A model generated the notes under the pieces. It saw only the letters and a program-made list of their open reading frames with translations, ran no database searches and was not told the origin of the DNA. The position numbers and the translations under genes were made by a program. DNA of 64,000 nucleotides from Tulasnella sp. 424 (taxonomy: Eukaryota > Basidiomycota > Agaricomycetes > Cantharellales > Tulasnellaceae): assembly GCA_019633425.1 (NCBI GenBank), contig WSUB01000115.1, forward strand, positions 62,001-126,000, given 5' to 3'. Shown here in pieces: positions 11,820 through 23,457 of this stretch (positions are counted from its first letter, which is position 1; every line of letters starts with the position of its first letter).

Positions 11820-14800
11820 ATGGGTCCTGTCACCTATCGTCCTCAACCTCAGCGTCGAAAGAGCGGACTCCTCGTCACCGATGAGCTCAGTCAAGCCATC
11901 GAGCGCTGTAGGAACAAAGTAGGTTTTCCTCCCCATCGATACGCGCCCAACGCTTATACCCCCTGCGTCAGGTCAAATTCCTCGCTGCGGAATGTCGCCG
12001 AAACAATAGAAAGTTCACGTCGGTACACTCTCCCGGGATCGCAGGCAAGAGTATTGAGTAATTTGCCCCTGCAGAGACATCGAATTCGACTTGTCCAGCT
12101 ACTGGTGGCCTTGCGTTTACTCTCTTTCAGGGGGCGAAGACGAAAGTATGCGACCAAACGACGTCCGTAGAGTCACAGATATTTTCGAAAAGCCCGTATT
12201 CTTCGATGGAGGTGCAACTGCTAGCGACATCAGTCAAGGTGATCTTGGGGATTGCTGGTTCCTATCAGCTATGGCAGTCGTTGCATCTGCAGGTTTGATA
12301 GAAAAGATCTGCGTCGAAGTGAGTCAATTTTCGTAGAGGCCGGTTGTGAAGGATAACCAACACATTGCAATTGAATCCTCCAGAGGGACGAGCAGGTCGG
12401 AATTTATGGGTTTATCTTTTGGCGCGACTCTGGATGGGTGGACGTTATCATTGACGAGTGCGTCCCCCGGTCTCTTTGAACGCTAAGCGTCCCGCCTAAC
12501 CCATTGGACCATGGTTAGCTATCTTTGCACCAAACTTCCTCCTTGGGAATCTCTCAGCGGCCGAGAGCAAATGATCTACCACAACAGCCGGGACAAGTAC
12601 ACCAAGACTGCTCGACGAGGAGGCCAAAACTTGCTCTTTGCGCGATCAGCCACAGATAATGAGACTTGGGTCCCGCTTCTGGAGAAGGCGTATGCTAAGC
12701 TCCACGGAGGTACGGGTAGCATTGAACCTTATATCAAAAGGTTGTGAGTTGATTCGGCCAATACTTTAGACTTTGAGAGCATCAATGGTGGTTATACGGC
12801 GGAGGGTATTGAAGATCTTACTGGGTGAGTAATGCACTTAGTCCTCCATTCTGACTTGTATTTAGCTTTTCGGTGATTTCAGCGCGGTTTCGACCACAAT
12901 CTTGCTTAGCGATATCCTTGATCCCGACCGTTTCTGGAAAGACGAGCTCATGCAGGTCGGCATCGATCGAGTTTTTGCATGCAGCACCCGTGATAGCGGG
13001 GAGGACACCGGTCTTTATGGCCGTCACGCTTATGCACTTCTCAAGGCTGTCGAGTACGAAGGGAGACGGTTTTTAGTGTAAGTGCTTTTTCGATTGCGCT
13101 TCTAATCTTCTTTCCGTTGTCTGACTGGAGTACAGTATTCGAAACCCTTGGGGCAAGGGAGAGTGGAAGGGTAGATGGAGCGACGGTAGTAAAGAATGGA
13201 ACGACGAATTTGCAGATGGACTGAAGAAGGCTCTCGGTGGCTTCAAGTTTGGAGACGATGGCGAGTTCGTTCAAGAATGTACGTCGGGCTTGACGCTTCA
13301 ATCATGGTTTCCGCCTGCTTTGTGGTTGTTCACTCCGTTATTGATTCCTGCTCCTACCTATCGTAGATCATGATTTCCTTCAAGTCTGGAGATCCGTCGA
13401 CAGGAATCGTCTTTTCGATGATCAATGGATTGTTAATTCCCAATGGCTCAGCTTCTACCCTGAGAACCACATGCATTGGGGTCATGGCGATATCACTTGT
13501 GAGTACTGAACCGAAACATGCTCTCCAATTCTTCACTCACGACCGGATCCTTGCGTGTCCTCGTGCCGTCAGACACTATTTCTGTCGATTCGACGACTGA
13601 AGCTGTGATCTGTCTCGCCCAAATGGACACCCGATACTTCAAGGAGCTTTCAGGAATGTACGATTACACCCTTGACTTCACTCTCTACAAGAAGGGCGAG
13701 ACTATCCCAGTTGGGCATTCCCTGGGCAACCAGAACGGCCGACGATCCGTTAAAATGCAGACTATCCTCGAACCTGGAGAATACGTGGTACAAGTACGTA
13801 CTGTTTTAGGTGTCGATCCAAGCCTTTGGTGGCTCATTAGAATGCGTTACCTCTTTTCTATAGGTCCGGATTGGCCGTTCCAAAGCTCGAGAGACGCCCT
13901 ACGACTTCTCCGAGTTTAACGAAGACAAGCTTGCTCGCAAACGTACTGAATGGGCCACTAGCAAGTCGATTGCGACCAACTTTGACCCCTCATCAACGCG
14001 CAACCTTCCACTCCCTTCCAGCATATTTTCAGGCATGACCCTCCTCGAGCTCCAACTCGATGCCCAGGAACAGCTCAACGCTACCCGCGAGAAGCAGCAA
14101 GCCCGCAAAAAGGCCAATGCTGCGGCACGTGAAGCACTCGAGAAGGAGAAGGCAGAAGCTGAGGCAAAGAAGGCGGAGGAAGAATCCAAGGCTAATGGCG
14201 AAGATGGAGGAGAGGAGAAGGCGGAGGGCGAGAAGGCGGAGGGCGAGAAGGCGGAGGGCGAGAAGGCGGAGGGCGAGAAGGCGGAAGGCGAGAAGGCGGA
14301 AGACGAGAAGTTCGAGGAGCCTGAAGAGGTGGAGGAGAGCCCATCGGAAGAGGAGGAACCTGCTCCTAAGAAGAAAAACAGGAGGAAGAAGAGGAATGGC
14401 TTCTCGAAGGCGATGGAAGCGGCGAGGCGTGCGCGCTTCAGTGCTGCGCCTTACGGAGCCGCGGGCGGCGAAGAGGAGAGCGAGGATGAAGGGGGTGAGG
14501 ATGAAGAAAACGCAAACCACAGCAACGGCAGTAGCGAAGATGCTGAAAGGGATGCAAAGCCTGAGGAGGAGGAGCCTGAGCCGCATATGTTCGAATGCGT
14601 TGAATGCACGGTACGCAACCCTAGGGGCTGGAGCCGAGACCGCTTTACTCATATTCATTATTCGGTCTGAGTTTAGGAACAAATCAAGGGCACTCTTCAT
14701 CACTGCATGGAAGCCGGTTGTATAAACTATGTCGTTTGCGATGACTGCAAGAAATTTGAAGATCATCCCACGAACCACGTATTTATTAAATTCACCTCCG

Positions 14801-15088
14801 CCGATGACGCCCAAGCCATTGTGCAGCGGAGTGATGTGAGCAAGCCCCTAAGGCTATTTGAACGCGAGGTGGATTCGTACTGACTTACGCCTCGCCCTTT
14901 GCTAGGATGGTGACGACGGCGAGCTCGTTCTTGGCCTTCGTGTATACACTCAGAAGACTTCTCCCGCTATCGTTCGAGGTCAGACCAGGTTAGTTGTTTC
15001 TTTTTTAATAAAAGAGCAAACGCTCATGGGCGTTCGGAAAATGTGCAGGAAGGGTTCGATCCTGCGAAAGCATCACCTCAAAAAGTGA
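11820..15088 (+). CDS. Calpain-like cysteine protease with ZZ finger, copy B
   Basis: Paralogue of copy A with the same exon layout. Start ATG 11820; stop TGA 15086-15088. The catalytic Cys (GDCWFLSA) and Asn (RNPWG) are kept, and the ZZ finger cysteines and histidines are intact. Three differences stand out. The residue before the catalytic His is Arg (GRHAYALL) instead of the usual Gly. Several residues before that His are missing relative to copy A. The charged linker has gained a run of GEKAE pentapeptides coded by a 15-bp tandem repeat at 14215-14310. The donor of intron 2 is GTCGGT, weaker than GTAGGT in copy A. The frame is otherwise open throughout, so it is probably expressed, but its protease activity is uncertain. 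Confidence 0.9.
14215..14310 (+). repeat. 15-bp coding minisatellite
   Basis: About six head-to-tail copies of GAGAAGGCGGAGGGC encode GEKAE repeats in the charged linker of calpain B. Copy A has only irregular Glu/Lys-rich sequence here. The first four units are almost identical, suggesting recent slippage after the duplication. Confidence 0.9.
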
Positions 15089-15469
15089 ATGTCGCGAAGT
15101 GGACCGCTCTCTTCTCACCACCATCACTACGTATTTGACTTGCAGTTACCTCAGCTATATTGTATTAGGTAGTTGGATGACGTACTTGAACTCTGGGGAC
15201 TCTACAGATCTGCGTTAGCTTCCTCGACGTATTGGGTAGAAGTCAAAGCGGCCAGGAACCTCAATACGAGAGTTAGCCTTACTGTTACATACCGCCTTGC
15301 CATCTGTCGACGTCTGCACTCCCCTGTTAGAATCTTCAAGCAAATTCAGGGGCTAGCCGTAAGACATCATCATGTGACTATTGTTTTCTCACAACAACAA
15401 ACGTCCCTTGATCCCCTCCTAGCTCCGTAGACGTCGCTAGTCGTCAACCTCCCAGTTTTATAGCTCTTC

Positions 15470-17293
15470 ATGTCTAAAAGACGTAAGTCGGAGCTTTTGA
15501 ACGCGAAGTTCTCTTGTTCATTATCTTCAAGTTCTACCAGTTCCACCTAAGCCAGTTTTCCGATGGCACGTCACTCATGAGAGCGAACCTTTAGACAGGA
15601 CTAAAAATTCCAACCCATTACAACGTATCGGAGCATCCGAACTGGCTCCAAGCCCGCCAAAGCTGCGCCATCAGGATTACTCTTTACAACCCGCTTTGAA
15701 AGGCCTCATTGGAAGCGCGGCCACTCCCTGGAATTGCAACCGACTTCTACCTCCGAACGAATATTACGGGACAGCTCCAGTAACTCAGTCTCCGAAATTT
15801 CAGCCTGGCTATTCAAATACTGCACCAACTAACCTCGGCAAAGATGAAAATAGACCAATCCGCCAACCCGATTATTCAGCCGGCAGAGACGACTCCCCTC
15901 AAGCTAACCAAGCTCACGAGGAGCTTTTCAATGCTACCTCGGTCGTGAAGCAAGAAGAATGTTCCTCGCCTCGGCTGCTCAACAAAACCCCCGAATCGAT
16001 CCTCCAGCCTCCTACACCGCCGATCAAAGGTGGACGGCCCACACGACTCACCCCGGAAACCATAGAAGAACTAAAAGCAAAATGGAAATCTGATCCTAAA
16101 ATGCCTTCCAAGCAGTATCGCCACGACTTTGCCAGGGAGCACGGAGCGATGCCCAACACCATCTATAAATGGTTCTATAAGAGAGTGAAGAAAGCACGAG
16201 ACGACGCTCGATTCGGCTCCTCCGCTCCGACTGTACCTGCACCCTCTGCTCATGAAGTCTCCCAAGCTTCCACTCCGTCTGAGGCTTCACTCTTTAATAA
16301 CGTACCGGCTTATGAAACGCTTCTAAAGCTTAAACTCGAGGACCACGAGGATATATTCTCTGCTACTATAGGCTACCTCCTAGGTAATGAAACGGCCGCT
16401 CGGTCCACCCTCCGCGACAGCATCTCCCCTCCAGATCCTACTTTGCTCTGGAAATCCATTCTGACTCTGTCGGACGTCGATCACCCCTCTGCGTCTTACC
16501 GAACTCAACTTGCTTCTAGCTCCACACCCGAAACGAAAGGAGTTCCGTTGGGCGGTGGCTCCAGGACGAACTTCCTCTCCCAATCTGTTTACGACATCCC
16601 GTATGATTCCGCTTACAGTGTCGCGTCAAAGACTACCTCTGCTCCTCTCCTGCAAACTCCTATCTCACAAGCAGTACGAAAACCTTTCTCGGAAGCGAAT
16701 CGTCATGTTTCCTATCAGACATTCAAGCTCCCATCGAAACGTAAGTTAGGTGACGGAGAGGAAAACAGACCGTCGGACTTGAATGAAGTTGGCAAAACAA
16801 AGCGAATTCGACGACAGGCTCAAAGTGATCTCCACCGACCGGTATGGGGGATCTCAGCCAGTGCGTTACTGGCTAAGGCCTAGATTTTCCACCAGCCCAA
16901 CATTTGCTCACCGTGTCCTTCATAGATTCCGCCCGAATTGAACAGGACATTTTCTTTAAGCCTCTTCCTCCTTCTTGCAAGACAGAACCAGACGTTTTGC
17001 AGTCAAGATCGACCCTCGTGGTATCCTCACCTTGCGCTACTTCTAGTCCCGTGTACGAGGAATACTCGGAATATGCGGAGATCAAGTTTGGATGGCTCGC
17101 GACGACTGATTTCCACAGCGTTGAAGCTCGCGCATGTCCAAGAACAATGACTCTTGAAGCATGGAGCCCTGTCGCCCCGGGCAGCGAGGTGCTGTATGAA
17201 GTCGGCGCTTCCGATGGCTCAAGGCCTCTAGACGACAAGCAGAAGCTAACATGCGAGCGGTTGTCAACGATCAACCGCGAGTTTGGTTTGTAA
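15470..17293 (+). CDS. Homeodomain-like transcription factor
   Basis: Three exons: 15470-15482 (MSKR plus one base), 15541-16860 and 16926-17293, 566 residues. Intron 1 is GTAAGT...CCAG, 58 bp. No in-frame ATG precedes the long frame, so this short first exon supplies the start. Residues near 150-210 form a homeodomain-like fold: Lys/Arg-rich entry, KMPSKQYRHDFAREHGA, then recognition helix NTIYKWFYKRVKKARD with the WFxxR signature. Ser/Pro/Thr-rich flanks and VVKQEE are typical of regulators. It is presumably nuclear and DNA-binding; targets are unknown. The last intron (16861-16925) is inferred because a 122-codon frame follows in phase after a CTCAC branch-like site. If it is not spliced, the protein ends at TAG 16881-16883. 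Confidence 0.75.
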
Positions 17294-17463
17294 CACGAGA
17301 ACAACTCTTGAATTGACTAAAACGGTGTTGTACATTATACTGAATACACCAAAAATGTTCTCGATTGGGGTTTTGTGTATAGTCCGGTTTATGATACGTC
17401 CGTCCGCACTATTCGTGAAGGCGGCGACGAGACACTTGGTCTACGCCTTTTTCGATATTCAGA

Positions 17464-18827
17464 CTAAACAGCAGTTCCCTCGCTCAGACGTCCACTCGCT
17501 TCATATCCACGCGGGCCTGTTCCCGTCGGGTAATCCTCCGGATCGACTGCCGCGGCGTTCTGTCCAAGTCCCTTGCCTTTCCCGTCGGAATACCTCGTAC
17601 TGTGCGACGTCATCCCACGGATAGTATCTATTGGACCGGAAGGCGATTGGGTCTTGTCGACGGAGTCTTGACCGGGGTTGATGTTCCAGTACTCAACGTG
17701 CTTGAGGATAGAGTACATTGCGACGGCCAAGAGGGTCCCAAGGAAAGGACCCAACCAGTACTGGGTTGACGAGAAGCGTTAGTTATCAAGTATGCATGCG
17801 CGAAATGATCGAATCAACGTACGACCCAGTGGCTCGCATTAAAACCCGTTACGACAGCAGGTCCGAATGAACGGGCAGTGTTGAGGGAACCTCCAGTAAA
17901 GGACAGGGAGAACCTACATTTCCGGAAGAAAGAAAGTGCCATCAGATCATACGGTAAATACATTATAAGTAGTAGAGACGTACAGCTCGCAGGCGAAAAG
18001 GGTAAGGCCGATGCCAACAGGTGCGAAAGACGTTGAGCGGTGTTTTTCCGCGGCAAGCATTAGGACGGATAAGATTAGCTGTGCAGGCATCCGTGTTAGT
18101 CATGATATGCTATATTGGTATTGCAGACAAAGATAACTCACAGCTGCAGTTACAAACATCTCTATAAACGTTGCTTGGGATTTGCTGATTCCCGGTCCTG
18201 GAGCCGTGTTGAAGCTCAGCGGACCCGGCAAGAGAGCTAGGAGAACCGCCGATGCAGCGATCGCAGCAACCATCTTCATACCACGAAACGAATCATAAGT
18301 ACCCAAGATTAATGGCGAAGACTCAAAACTTGCCTGAGCAGCACAACAAAGGGCCCAGCGTACCGGTCCTACCACACCAGTGAGGAGGAGCGCGGTGGTA
18401 ACATTGGGGTTGAAGATCCCTCCAGTAACGCTTGAAAGGAGGTATATGAGCGTCTAGAAGCGAGTGGATATACGTGGCTCTGCTCACCGGTAGAAGAGCC
18501 AAACAGAAAACAGCAATGAAAGGCCAAGGACGGCCGAGCCGTAGAGAAGCTGGATGATGTTCATAGGGGCCGTGACCTGTCCTGCGCTCTGCCCGCTTTG
18601 AGACAGCTCAAGAACACTCTGATAATTAACGGCTTGGAGACCACCTAGTTAAATCAACGGTCAGCGAGAAAGGCTCGAGCTGGACGTGGCTGAACGAGAG
18701 TAGCAAACTCACCCAACCCAAAGAGCAAGAAGACAAACGTTCCACAAAACTCTAAACATGCTGCTTGCAGGTCAAGGGATACGTTCTCAAAGAGTTTCCT
18801 CCGCGTATCTTTTGTGAACAGGGGCAT
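17464..18827 (-). CDS. Aquaporin (MIP family)
   Basis: Membrane channel for water or small solutes, six exons. It starts at ATG 18827 (MPLFTKDTRRKLFENVSLDL) with a short cytosolic N-terminus. Helices follow: EFCGTFVFLLFGLGG, NIIQLLYGSAVLGLSLLF, the first half-helix GGIFNPNVTTALLL, VAAIAASAVLLALLPGPL, TFIEMFVTAALILSVLMLA and GIGLTLFACEL. The second half-helix is GGSLNTARSFGPAVV, then YWVGPFLGTLLAVAMY and a 65-residue hydrophilic tail rich in Gly and Ser. The pore motifs read NPN and NTA in place of NPA and NPA. The intron after CCAAQ is best read as GC-AG (GCAAGT donor). The Arg after the second motif is kept, which favours water selectivity, but the filter cannot be judged fully. Confidence 0.9.
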
Positions 18828-21522
18828 TGGGCAGTAGCAGTCGTGGTTGGGTAAAGTGCGAGGTTATGGGGAAAGAGCAATGAAGCGGATGAGGGCGAGG
18901 AGCTGCTTGAGAGTGAAAGAAGAGCAGGGATCGACGTCCCCGTGATATCGTTTAAAATTCCGAGTCTCGACCCTTTCATGATGCGTCACTTTGCGCGTCA
19001 TCTCGCTCCACTAGCGATCGTCCTCTTGGCACCAATGATCTGCAGGATCTTCGTAGCCAATTATATTCGTGGAATTAACCCCAATTGGAGACATATAGTT
19101 TATCGTGATGGGGGCATTCATACACGGCGGGCTGCGTTCGCCCATTCGGGTTGGAGCGACTAACACGCCCCGAACAACGTCCGCTTATGTCAGCAATAAG
19201 GCACCCCGAAATCGATCGCCCATACGTTCTCATGGTGCAGGATGGTATAAAAAAAAGTAGAAGGAATACCTTAATAGTGCAATATTTGATGAGTGTGTCC
19301 CAAGCAGCTGATGGGCAAGGGTAGTTAATTAACCCTATAAGCTTGTCGAATCTTGTGGATGAATGCTACGAGGTACAGGCGACATTTCGACAGTGCGTCA
19401 TCAGCATTTGAGCATCAGTATGTAATGTAAAGCACCACGACATTGCGGGCCCTCCGAAAAAATGACAGCCAGTTGCGGAACTGGAGAGCAGCCTCCATTT
19501 TCTCATAGAGCTTCCCCACGTCCTCAGAATCCCCAATCCCCAATCCCCACGGCTACGCCTTGCTCCACTTTGCCCGTCTTGCGAGCGCTCGGCCCTTCGT
19601 TTTCCTCGCCTTCACCTCCAACAACTAATATCGTTACGTTGTTATAACGGGCGTGGGTGGAGGTGACGAGGGCTGGAGCTGTGAAAATGTACGTGGAAAG
19701 GTATGTGAACGGAGAGCACTCGCCGGCGCCGTCGTCACCAACAACTATCGCTCCGTTAACGGGCGTCGGTGGAGGTGAAGGAGTCCCCGGTTTCGCAACT
19801 AGCTGGGAGCGAGTCCACCTAAGACCGCGACGCGGTGCGACGCTTACCAAACACGCGTGATTATCACGTGACACATAAGCGCGCACGTGGGCTGTCTAGA
19901 GGGTGTACGGCTTTTTGCTCGCAGAACGTTCAAGTCCTAGCATTCTTCAGAGGACGCTGACTCTTCCAGCTCCATAGCTCTGTGTCGGCGACGGTATCGA
20001 TAAAGTAACCCAATGGATTCCAACGTCGAGGAGAATACCCTTGAAACTAGATATGGAATTGGGTAACGCATGAGCTCCTCCAACCAGCCCACCGATCCCT
20101 TTCCGGGAACGCAGATTCAAAACCGAACATTGGTTTCATTGCGCACTTCATCTGCCGTCGACTCGCAGGCTGCCACCCAGCGGTTGATGCACACCCCGCA
20201 GGCAGAGATCGCCCGGAAGTTCTGATTGGGTGAAAGACGTCGAGGAAAGGTATTGTTAGGCAATTGCCCTCACTCGTGGGTCTAAGACGCAACGAGAACG
20301 AGAGTCTCTGCACCATCCATAGGTAGGAGGAGGCTTGAGGCAACGTCCTCCTGGAATACAAGGGTTTAAATTTTATCCTGTGCATTGCTTCAACATGGTC
20401 CTCTGTGGGCGTATGAGTCGTCCCCAAGCAGAGGTGGTACTTCAGCGTCATCGTCTTCGTTGCGGCTGCACATACGACTCCTCGAGCTAAACTCTCTCAT
20501 ATCCAAACTTTGTATTAGAGGCCTAGACAGCTGTGCTGGTAACGCCAGATGCGGTAACTGAGGACTGTTTGCCTTCGGTTGTGGTTATTTCGGTGTGAAG
20601 CTGTCCTCTCCGCAGCTGTCGACGACGCAGACAAGGGCTCGGCGCTGGGGGTGATTGGGTCAGTGTAGGTAGAAGGAATAATGGCGCGATCAGCGTACCT
20701 TGGGCGACATAAAGAGGTTTGTCTTTGTACGTTGTTGGTTTGATAAATTTGGGCCGCCAATCTCGAGTCGATGACGCTGGGTGGGTGGGGTGATCTCAGA
20801 GCCGGTGAAAGAGACTGAGCGTGTACGAAGGACCGTCTGTCTTTCATCTTCCATAGTGCCATATCGTTTTGCTCCTGCTTGATGTACTAGAGCATACGAC
20901 TGACCATTTCCGGCGTAGTGGTCGATGGCCAAAGGCCGAGTTGGTTGACGGAATGCCCTGGCTCAAGCATCTAACAAAGGAGTTAAAATGCCCAATGACC
21001 GGCAGTTTGCTGAAGAGCTGATGGGGAGTGTGCTACATCGTGTCGAAGGATGATACAGGAAGGTGGGGTGCCAGTCGAAATGACGATGTTTCTTGCGGTC
21101 ACGAAGGCTCGGCTTCGAGCTTGCTTCTTTCGCTGTAGGTTGTATGCATCGTGAACAGGAGACATGGGCGAGTATATTGCAACCGAGAAAGAAAGAAAGA
21201 GAGAGCTGGAAGATGTTAGATATACAATCTTGGTGGAGGGAGGTGAGTTTGGACAACCCCAACACGCCCCGTCGAAAACACGGTGCTATCTCTATCCCCC
21301 GACAGTGTCGAACATACATTTCCCCTTACTCATCGCGATTCAGCTTGGTAGAACAGTAAAGCAGAGGGTTAGGGCAACTGCGAACGACACATAACGCGGA
21401 TTCGCTAGACTAGCACTACAGCATGGAAGGACTATCACAGGTGCTTACGAGGGAACAAACAGGGGATGGCAGGCCAGATGGAAATGTCTGGAGCGTAATT
21501 GTCTCTGTTAGCGGCATAGAGC
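18828..21522. other. Long stretch without a supported gene
   Basis: No gene could be supported. It contains the aquaporin promoter, a pair of diverged direct repeats of about 45 bp (about 19616-19670 and 19737-19781, sharing GGGCGTNGGTGGAGGTGA), and several minus-strand frames of 60-135 codons between 20047 and 21390. One reads ACGVCINRWVAAC, a cysteine pattern that might be zinc-binding, and another MAIDHYAGNGQSYALVHQ, but no splice chain joins them convincingly. Confidence 0.35.
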
Positions 21523-22176
21523 TCAGGAGTCGGGCGACGTTTCGGGAGAGGGCGGGCTAGATTGGAATGGACTTGCTTGGGTAGCATATGGTTGAGGCTG
21601 AGAAATGGAAGGAGTGGCCAGTGGTAGGTCTTGTGGGGGACTCGGATAATCTGCCGGGCTCGCATTTGGTATCCAACTGATGGACGACCCCAAGTCGAGC
21701 GGGAGCAAAGTTAGGATTTCTAGCTCGACAGACTCTTTATGTCGACGCTTTACATGCTGCTTTGCTAAGTCCTTGCGGGGGCTCCTGTAATGAATACAGA
21801 GACTTAGATATCTCGCGAATGTGGTTAGCGCCGCAAACGAACCGATAAAAGCATCCCAAAACGGGGCAACCGAAGGAGATCGCATGACCACGCCGACACC
21901 GCGAGCGACCTGCAGGATCAAGAAAGCTCTTTCCACACTCGCATGCATGCCATTCGCGTCGCTGGTGTCTTCGGCGAAAGGGGAATGTAAGGGGCCTAAA
22001 TTGCGAAAACGACCTCGAAGATAACGCTACGCACTGTGAATTGATGTGACGCCGAAGACTGACCGTGTTCTGCGAGGAAGTGGGTTTGTGAGTGATTGGG
22101 GGGCTAAAGATCAGAATTTCAGGATGGAGGGACGACGCACAGCGAGGTTTTTCCTGCAATGGGAGCACGATGGCAT
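21523..22176 (-). CDS. C2H2-type zinc-finger protein
   Basis: Built from splice signals. Exon 1 from ATG 22176 gives MPSCSHCRKNLA. A GTGCGT...CGCAG intron leads to NTVSLRRHINSQC, which completes a C-x2-C...H-x4-C finger. A second inferred intron leads to WHACECGKSF..GRSRCRRGH, and CPVLGCFYRR joins across a GTTCGT...TACAG intron to SPRKDLAKQHVKRRH, a third finger with CX4C and a His pair. A Ser/Pro/Gln-rich tail of about 65 residues follows to TGA 21523. It is probably a nuclear nucleic-acid-binding protein. Every finger is split by an intron. The second intron could instead be read through in frame. No family member is named with confidence. Confidence 0.6.
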
Positions 22177-23457
22177 GACGATGAAGGAGGCCGGGCTTCC
22201 GATCAATGTGAGGTCAGTCCAGGCTTCAATTATAAGACGCGGGAGGCCCGGCTCAGAGGAGGGGCTGCCTGGGCGACTCGAAACACCCTTGACTAGAGTT
22301 TTTATGGGGTGAAGGTGCTAGCTTGTCAGGGGGATCGCTGTACGTTATGCTACGTGATAGGGGAGGGGTGCCTGGCACTGGGAGATCGTTGGTAAAGAGA
22401 GTCTTTCCGAAAATCAGGGCAGACGAATCTTGAATGGTGCACCGGATGAGAGGCTCTCGAACGTCGAATGAGACCTCCGCATCCGGCCACCCTTTTCGGA
22501 AACCGGGCTGTCACCTGACCGCGGGAACTTTTGGATGCAGTGCAACAAGCGCCAGACTCGCGTGGCTTAGGTAAGCGACTCAATCAGAGTATCACGCCTC
22601 TGTAGAATATCCTAGTTAGTCACTAATATACCAGCTCAGTGGCCGTAAGATATTTCATAAGTAGCTACTGTGTGCGAAATACTAAGCTACAGCTACCTAT
22701 ATACACGATGCGGAATCGTGTTACGGTCCGGTCGATCAAGCGAACGCGTACACCCTCGGCCTCCTTCATTAGTCATATTATCACTGCGGTTCTGTTAGTA
22801 CTATTAGGTGGTTAGTAGTGCTTCCTGTCGGTGAGGAATGGAGACGTCAGTGAAGGACCGGGGTAAGGCGAACGGATTAGGTAATGGAAACCGTGGGACC
22901 GACAGCTCGTCCTCACAAGCAACGGCTCAAGGGTCAAAGTTGACCAGTTAGCGGTATCTCCAATATGGAAGTGCTTTCACAGTGTAAGTTTGGTAGCGTT
23001 AAGCTAAATTCGCTGTAGAAATTGATGTAAGAAGGTAGAATAATTGAAGTACACCTCATCCCTTACTGAGAATCGCTGGTATCAACGTGAGGTTGCCACC
23101 AGACCAAAATCAACATGCGAATCACCGGTACTTTTCGAGTTATATGGTATATTTATGGGAGAGGTGCTTGAGTTAAGGCGCTTGTGGCGCAGTGCCCCCT
23201 CCAAGCGAGATGGGTCGGACTTTGAGAATTCGTTGGCTTTCGTGACACCTCTTGAGCTTTAAAGTCGATTTGTCCCTGAGAAACCGGCATATTTGGGCAA
23301 AATACTCCGTCGTAGAAGGAAGGTGTGATGGCGCGCAAGGGCATCGGCCGGCACAGATATTCGCGGTTTCCTCCGATCCACCGACCTGCCCCGAAATGTT
23401 CTCTGCTTCGCCCTGCATCCCTACCAAACCTTCCACGTTCCATCACATCAGTCCAGA
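22177..23457. other. Intergenic stretch
   Basis: Only short frames occur (under 100 codons) and none has a motif I know. The last part is the promoter of the succinate dehydrogenase subunit gene. I see no clear TATA box. Confidence 0.4.

Larger units (their letters stand above)
11466..15960. repeat. Tandem segmental duplication, unit 2
   Basis: Second copy of the roughly 4.5-kb unit, from about 11466 (TTTCGGCAAAGACTCGACTC, matching about 6979) to 15960. It carries calpain B and the 5' part of the homeodomain gene. The rest of that gene, from 15961 on, is single-copy here, so this unit keeps the ancestral right-hand junction. Confidence 0.85.

Noticed and set aside
20047..21394. Cluster of minus-strand frames below the zinc-finger gene
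   Set aside because: A Cys pattern (ACGVC..AAC) hinted at a zinc protein, but no consistent exon chain or start could be built.
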